In this document: positions 57,645 through 64,000 of the stretch, piece by piece
Layout of the letters: the number at the start of each line of letters is the position of its first letter
How positions within the stretch are numbered: the stretch's first letter is position 1
NCBI GenBank assembly: GCA_963855995.1
Contig: OY979716.1
Location: 21,028,310-21,092,309 of the forward strand
From: Muricea muricata
Taxonomy: Eukaryota > Cnidaria > Anthozoa > Malacalcyonacea > Plexauridae
Length of the DNA stretch: 64,000 nt
Direction: 5' to 3'
Notes under the pieces: model-generated
What the model was told of the DNA's origin: nothing
What the model saw: the letters and a program-made list of their open reading frames with translations, nothing else
The model's database searches: none
Program-made: the position numbers and the translations under genes

Positions 57645-59452
57645 CATGGGCGGATCCAGTGTTAGGCAAGTTAGGCGCCTGCCTAAGGTATAAAATCACT
57701 GACATTCGTGAATTACTAATGAGGTGTAGTTTTGCTGTAAAATTATAATCCGAGGCAACGCTAATAAATTCATTGATTTAATCCGGTATTATATTGCTCG
57801 GAACAGAACACGAACATTCGCGTTTCGATCACAAAGAAATTTGCCTGATTTGACCCGATTTCTATTTTGAAAGGAACTAACCCCCCAAAAAATCCGGGGG
57901 GTAACGAACTTAGGCATAATTATGAAATCTGATTGGCGCAGAAGCCCCAACTTAGGCAAACGTCATTGTGCGGCAGCATTTAATTGGTTCAGAAGCATGA
58001 AGTTAGGCAAATGGTGACGTGAACTTAGGCAAAATCGCAGAATCTGATTGGTTTAGACAGAACAACTTCAGCAATGTCAACTCAGGCAAGCCTTACGCGT
58101 TTCGACTGCGCTACAAAATAGCGATATATATGGATGTTTTGAGGAAAGTTTACACCGAATTGTCTTTACGGCTTGCTAGTACTCGAATGCTTAAGTCGGG
58201 AGAACACTTTCCTTTGATTGGAAAGTTTAGTCGCTGTATCGCGACATTAAAGAGTTTACGATCTGCGACGAGGCAGCTCGACGACGCAGTTTCAAAACAA
58301 GCAAATTTGTTCAAACTGTGAGTGGTTTATGGTCTCAGAGGAATTCTCAACGGCGTTGTCGTTCTCAACACGACATTAAACCAAGGATTATCGCGTCCTT
58401 AGAGCAACGTGGGAGCCAATTGTGATTTTCAGAACCGTTTATTTAACCCAGTTCGTAAGGGTCAAACGTTGCAGTGCTTGAAGTAGCATTGAAATATTAT
58501 TATATCAAAATGCTCAGCGCTTGTTTTAAAGCTAAAAAGTTACATTGCGTTGTCGAGCAAGTCGCGTTGTGAATCGTAAACTCTCTAATATGGCCGAGAC
58601 AATCTTTGTGCCAGAACATGTGCGAAGAGACAAGAGCACATTTTATGCTGCCTTGAGGTGAGTAATTTGATTGTCAATTGTAATATAGTGTATTTACATT
58701 ATAGAGATTAGTCTTTTATTCATCTAGCCAAGTTGACAATACATTGTGGGTTCCTTGGGATAAATTTATGCAAAATTTCTATTGTAAATCTAAATAACAT
58801 GCGTGTAGTAAATATTAAAATTTACAGGACATGATATTATACGGTCACAGTTGTAATACGATCCTATTATTACTGTTTATTTGATGACCCAAAATTATGT
58901 TTAGAGGTAATGTTAGGAGATGTTAATATGCTTTTCTGAATTAACTATAATTTACGTTACAAATTTAATATAATTTAAGTAGCAAATGACGTTGGAATTG
59001 GTTGGCTTGGTTTTAAGAATCAGCTTAGGATAGGTTAGGCTAGTGGTTAGGATAATACTATAGGTTTAGTTAAGTATGGGATGAGAAAGGGTTAGAATGA
59101 CCAGGATGGAAAAAAGAATGTGCAAAGCTAGCCAGTAGGCAATGCCAATCTCTGAACCACATTAACCTTAGTTCCTAGGCATGCTGATGAGCCCTGATAT
59201 TGGGCAAAACCAATACAAAATATACATGTACTAAATGTAAATCATTTGTGTTAATATGTATATGTGTGTAAACCTATCTATCATGATTAAAAATGCAATA
59301 TCCTATTAATGGTTGAAATGTGTTTGTCTGTGTCTTTTCGGGCGGGCGGGGGGGGGGGGTACGACAATAAAGAACCTGCGAATATTCACTTGGGCGTGGT
59401 CATCTTACGAAAATTTTGCCTAAGGTATGAAAGCATCCTAGATCCGCCCATG
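57645..59452. mobile_element. DNA transposon with TIR CATGGGCGGATC, AAAGC flanks
   Basis: CATGGGCGGATCCAG at 57645 and CTAGATCCGCCCATG ending at 59452 are inverted repeats with one mismatch, flanked by AAAGC (57640-57644, 59453-59457). GTTAGGCAAGTTAGGCGCC and GCCTAAGGTAT subterminal motifs occur at both ends, and TTAGGCAAA recurs at 57910-58085. A 100-codon frame (58019-58321) and a short ATG-plus-donor block (58590-58658, MAETIFVPEHVRRDKST) may be transposon gene remnants. Superfamily not assigned. Confidence 0.78.
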
Positions 59453-59457
59453 AAAGC

Positions 59458-60951
59458 TGCAGTAATGTCATCAATTTTTGCATCATTTCCCAAGCCAGCA
59501 TATTTCAACAACTTTACCATTATAATAAAAGAAAGGCCCATCCAAACAAGCTATGCGTTCATACTGGATGTATATTTCTTCAAAGCCTTGTTATTCTATA
59601 CGAAAAGACGACAAAATTACGAAGACTTTTGTTAAACATCATATGTGACAAACAATTTACCTTACTTACATCAAACTAGTACCTGATTAATGATGTGACG
59701 TTTCATGGCGTGTCGAAACGTAAAACTTCTGAAAGCTTATCCTTGAAATCGAATTAAACTTTACTGTATCTACATTGATGTGTGCCGCCATCCTGGAACC
59801 TTACTCCTTTCTTGTGTGTTAAATTGTCAGTATTGTAATCTCCAATTAACGTGTCATATATGTCTTTGTATTTACTTTATTTCCCTATATTCTCTCACTT
59901 GAAAAAATAGTATATATGTGTAAATCACGCTCTTTAAAATTGACATTAGCTACGATCTAGATACGTTCTCTACATGGTGTACTTCATACGATCTAATTCT
60001 TGTATCATTAAATCTACTTGTAACTGTTCTTTTACTGTGTCAAGCATATATTTTTACTAGCGCACCTTTTGTCCGGAGAGTGCATTAGTACATTGCGACC
60101 TAGCTTACCTACAAAAACTTTCATTCCTTATTCCTTATGTGGAGTCTTTTGAACCGAATCTAGATCAGCATGCACCTATTTCAAAAAGTTCTTTTGCACA
60201 CATCAAACAAAGCATTGCAAATATAATAGCCTTGGTTTCAGCAAAACAGAAAAATTGCAATCACACCTGTTTAACATAGTAACAATGCTTAAGGGGTCTT
60301 GGGTCTTAAGAGTGTCTTGGCTTACTTCGCTGAAGCTATCCACATGTACGCTAAGCGTACCTATTTTTTTAAAGTGCACCGTCCCCGAAGAGCGCCGCAC
60401 TAATTATTTTACAAATAATAAATTACAATGCATAATCGAAGCACCGTCAGAATCGTTGTAGAGGTAATTAAGACCAACCACAATGTTCAATCAACCTAGT
60501 AAATTTATTTTCTTGTGTTAGAATGCTTTTCAGTTCAAAGTGAGGGTACTTTAAAGCTCCTTTGCGTAACTCTGTCTTTAGAATTTTGGCAAGGCGCATG
60601 TCTGTTCTTAAGGCCGAAAACTTTCCCGGAACAACAAGGCCAATTTTTCTCTTCCTCTTTCCAGTGGCTTGTGCCACAAGTTTGTTTCGGATCATGAAGA
60701 GGACAGTGACATTGATATTTTTTAAATTTATAAACAGTGTATACGTAAAAATTTAGCAGAAACGTGGACAACGATTGAGATTTAGCTTTATTGTATATAA
60801 AATGAAAACTTGCGTAGCAATGCTTCAATGATATTTACACGTTAGAACTCACGTAGCTTGGATGTTGTCTTCACTTTTACATACGCGGATGCCACGCATA
60901 CATTAAATTGATCTCAGTAAAATACAAAGTTATTATCAAAAATACACTTAC
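59458..60951. other. Stretch without a supported gene
   Basis: Two short minus-strand frames were examined (59600-59455 and 60770-60535) and are not confident; see rejected items. Otherwise AT-rich with no structure. Confidence 0.4.
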
Positions 60952-61017
60952 TGCTGCACGAATGTCCCTTGCTTTAAGTGTGATGGCCACCAGAAACCAC
61001 AGAAAATGGCAAAACAT
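60952..61017 (-). CDS. Possible first coding exon with a signal peptide
   Basis: ATG at 61017, then 22 codons with a strongly hydrophobic core (FLWFLVAITL) and a plausible cleavage zone (KARDIRAA), ending at a consensus donor GTAAGT in phase 0. This would suit the missing 5' end of the mosaic protease on the same strand, 9.5 kb away, but no linking propeptide exon was found. It could equally start another gene or be chance. Confidence 0.35.
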
Positions 61018-62350
61018 TCTGGAAGCAAATTTACTTCAAAGATTCTCTTGTGTCCTTCGATCTGTGTTGGCGACCAAAGAATCCTAACTGCGTTCCAGCG
61101 TTAAGTCGCCGACATAATATAGCATGCGTCTTTGTAATCAAACACCTTGACGTCGCAATTGAACCAAGCTCCATGAATTTTGCTGGCTACAGGAAGTCTG
61201 AGATTGAATTGGTAGTCAATGAAAAACATTTGGGAAAATAGGATAATTTTACAATTTCAAATGAATCCCTTGTTGCTGGCGCCTGTGTTTTGTTGGAAAT
61301 AGTAGGATGATCGCATTTCCCTCATTTTTTTCCTGCTAGGAAAATTTGAATAAGTCGATGTTGGATATTGAAAGGATGTTTACGCGATTAGGGTTTCAGC
61401 CATGGCTCTACTTCCTTTTTTATAGTAATAACATGTGGAACAGATGAGGAAGAACATTTCGCAAACAGATATCCGTTTCATGTTCAGATTTCCTACCTTT
61501 AATTTTTGCGTAGAATTTGAGTGTTGACAGTGCGCGGAGGTATTATTACAAAACATAAAGTTGCTAATTATAAATCACATTATCTTGTATTCAACTTCCT
61601 TCCCTTCAGCTCCTGACGACTGTTCATGAACCTAGTAAATTAAATCGTCGATAAGGTTGATATTTGCATATTGAATCATATAAGTATATAATGAATCTGT
61701 ACATGTTTGCTTGTATATGTATATGTATAGGTGTGTGCGTGTGTCTATATAATACATAGTATGTATATATGTGTGCTTTACGTTTATGTAAGGATTTCAT
61801 CTGCTGGTACATGTCTTTGCACCCAAAAATTCACCACTGCCCATGAAATGGAAACAACAATCTTTATGAATTCAGTTCCAATCAGTTTTGTTTTGGCAAG
61901 TTGGTCAGGCAAAGTAAGCATACAGTCATAGTTCACGACAGGTAAAGTAACAGGTCAAGTCAGTGTCACAATGCTGGGTCAGAAGTTGTGACGGATAACA
62001 TTTAAAAATCCACAACTAAGAGCCAGTTTTCGTTAGTGCTGCAATATGAATGTATACTGTTGTTGCTTGTCTTCATTTTACTTGTTCTTTCAAGCGTTCT
62101 AGATTTTTATGTCTTCTAGGTACCTTAATTCAGTAATAAATCCCGTCAGTATTTAGTTGCTCTGTTAATGTTTTGTAGTCGATTCCCAAATTAGTGCTTG
62201 CGCTTTTATGGAATCTGTAAAAAATGCACAGCATGTTTTATAAAAAAAATGTGGAAGTAATTCATCGGTTAAAGTTGTTTGCGCCTTATTTCTGATTTTA
62301 TTTTCGTCTTAGATGTATTTTGATGAGGTAACGTGGTAACTAAGGTTAAT

Positions 62351-62470
62351 ATGTTACGAACCAGCGCACGATGGATATATAAGAGCATCAGTCGGGCAGT
62401 GGGAGCATTATTTCGCTAGCTAATAAAGCCTGCTGCACCGGGCAAGTCCTTATTTAATTGTATGTGAATA
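62351..62470 (+). repeat. Possible LTR fragment
   Basis: TGTTACGAACCAGCGCACG is followed by TATATAAGAGCATC (TATA-like), CGGGCAGTGGGAGC and AATAAAGCCTGCTGC (polyadenylation-like), the order seen in Gypsy-type LTRs. No second copy, target duplication or 3' CA end was fixed, so this is tentative. Confidence 0.3.
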
Positions 62471-62832
62471 TGCGTTGCGGAATGCGGCGCTTATATGTAA
62501 AACATTTTAATATACAAAAAATGCGCGCAGCACAATGCACTTCATTATACGTAAACAATAATTTTAAAAACGGTTATTACTTATAAATAATGAACAAAAC
62601 ATGTGTATTTTTTTTAAATGATGATGCTTGTACAACCAATTAAATAGTTATAATAAAGATGTGATAGTCAAGCGGACGTTTCAGTGGTCAGGGCCTCACT
62701 GTACACTTGTACAGATTCACATGACTCGGACCTGAACCCGAGTAACAAAAACACCAGACACACTTGAACTGACGGCTATCTGTAAAACAAGGAACGGGGA
62801 ATCGGGGAACAGAACGAGGAACGAGAAAAACA

Positions 62833-62937
62833 GGAACATGAAAAGTCGGAATCTGTAAAACCAGGAACATGAAAAGCCGGAATCTGTAAAACCAGGAACA
62901 TGAAAAGCCGGAATCTGTACAACCAGGAACATGAAAG
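62833..62937. repeat. 31-bp tandem repeat, about 3.4 copies
   Basis: The unit is GGAACATGAAAAGYCGGAAT plus CTGTAAAACCA, nearly identical between copies. The frames across it (repeating FYRFRLFMFLV) are artefacts. Confidence 0.92.
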
Positions 62938-63957
62938 CATTTCGTAAGCTCTTAGCACAATCGCCAAGTCACTCATTTTAACTCATTTTTGATGATATCT
63001 TGATAAATGGAGAACCAGTGTCCACACACAAATATACGAAAATTGACAATTAAATGCGGGGTATAAAGCCTGTCATGTTTCATCGTATTAAAAACATATA
63101 AAATGTATGTATATTCAGACCAAATTTCCAACAAAATTTCGGTAAAAGCTGAATTTCTCGCAAATTAAATTCAAATTTAACAGATTAGCTATTGGTATAA
63201 ATTAAATTAAATTACAAGGATATATGAGTAGCTATTTGCCCGCTTGAATTTCATTTCGAATCTAAGATTGCGTTTTTATAATACAGCCTGCATATTTTAT
63301 ATACTGCGTCAAAATTTAATTTCCGTGTCTATGGACATTGTCTGGCAACTGTGATATTGTAGAGCCTTTTAACGATGTTTTTTTTTAGTTTTGAATACTA
63401 TGGTTTTATGCCTATATATATAATATAACTCTATTTTGTTAGTGTCGGACAACATGCTCACTAATCCAACCACTTCCGTGTTTTCTTTTATTAGATAATT
63501 AGCAGGATTCTCTCGTCTAGCTCATAATATTACTTAAACCTCAACTTACATAGTCGTTCTTGCCTGATAAGGCTAATATAAATCGTGGTTAAGAAGGTCC
63601 ACAAATATATAAATAACTATTTTTTATAGAACCTGCAAATTTAATAACGTTCAGCAACCGGCTGGGGGCAGTTCAATCATGGCTTTTAAAATGCTGAAAA
63701 CGGCAATGTATCTTAACATGATATCCTCGGTTCTATTCTGGTTTTCTTGCAATAAGTCCAGCTTTTCAAGCATTAATGCACCAAGAGCACAGACATATAG
63801 CTCGGCGGAAAATTTTGGTTGCTACAATTGCACTTTTTAAGCAGGCCCAAATAACTGCATTTAATGTGGCATATAGGTTATTTAACAATCACTGTTATGT
63901 TTTAGCATTGATTTGTTGTGTTTCATCGTTTAGTTTTTAATACGTTTATTGCATATA

Positions 63958-64000
63958 CAGGGTAAAGCAAAAAATGTAGACATTTGCCAAATCTGCTTTA
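63958..64000. mobile_element. Possible mariner-type transposon end, cut by the window edge
   Basis: TA followed by CAGGGTAAAGCAAAAAATG resembles a mariner/Tc1 terminal repeat and has a TA just before it. The other end lies outside the window. Confidence 0.35.

Larger units (their letters stand above)
61018..64000. other. Right-hand stretch without a supported gene
   Basis: Contains a TATA/TGTG-rich low-complexity patch (61690-61780), an LTR-like block (about 62351-62470), a 31-bp tandem repeat (62833-62937) and a transposon end at 63958. No coding region is supported. Confidence 0.45.

Noticed and set aside
59455..59600. Minus-strand frame resembling a convertase propeptide (GLGNDAKIDD stretch)
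   Set aside because: The similarity is a loose spacing match, the frame is broken just upstream, and a transposon interrupts it.
60535..60770. Cys-rich minus-strand frame (HDPKQTCGTSHWKEE, PCCSGKVFG)
   Set aside because: It recalls a galaxin unit, but lacks repeated CC modules and has no clear splice acceptor; an alternative frame is equally open.
62688..62976. Minus-strand frames with repeating FYRFRLFMFLV
   Set aside because: Product of the 31-bp tandem repeat.

Overview
The window is invertebrate animal DNA, most likely cnidarian and plausibly anthozoan or coral-like. It is AT-rich, intron-rich and dense in transposons. The clues are split genes with standard GT-AG introns, Penelope-like elements with GIY-YIG ends, DIRS, CR1/L2-like LINE, Crypton, Tc1, hAT-like and other DNA-transposon remains, tRNA-derived SINEs, and a galaxin-type CC-rich domain like those known from corals. 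Nothing here is prokaryotic. Only two host genes are well supported; both lie on the minus strand and both were assembled by hand from exons with matching phases.

Region by region. 1-5037: repeats and a (TA)n tract with no gene. 5038-7099: a complete four-exon PEBP-family gene with a signal peptide. 7379-10984: a 3.6-kb DNA transposon with long inverted arrays of a short palindrome. 12640-29150: a graveyard of retroelements (LINE reverse transcriptases, a DIRS element split by a DNA transposon, several Penelope-like fragments, one nearly full Penelope-like copy in a head-to-head inverted duplication) plus MITEs. 29576-51420: a large mosaic gene on the minus strand with at least 15 exons. 51474-64000: DNA transposons (one hAT with a perfect 8-bp target duplication), tandem repeats and mostly unassigned sequence, with one possible signal-peptide exon at 60952-61017.

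The main result is the mosaic gene. In coding order it has a subtilisin/kexin-type (S8) protease with the Asp, His, Asn and Ser exons, a proprotein-convertase P domain, a galaxin-like cysteine-pair domain, three tandem EGF exons of exactly 117 bp each, and a C-terminal fibrinogen-C-like domain of the contactin-associated/neurexin-IV type. Every junction that can be defined keeps frame, giving about 919 codons downstream of a missing signal peptide and propeptide. Catalytic residues are kept, but several acidic residues around the convertase substrate cleft are changed. The introns are loaded with transposons (pogo-like MITE, SINEs, Penelope-like, hAT-like MITE, a large fold-back, Tc1, Crypton).

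The two host genes probably both encode secreted proteins: the PEBP protein has a visible signal peptide, and the mosaic protein is made of extracellular domains. The sequence shows no functional link between them. Exons were assigned by reading splice sites and family motifs by eye; no alignment or gene predictor was run.
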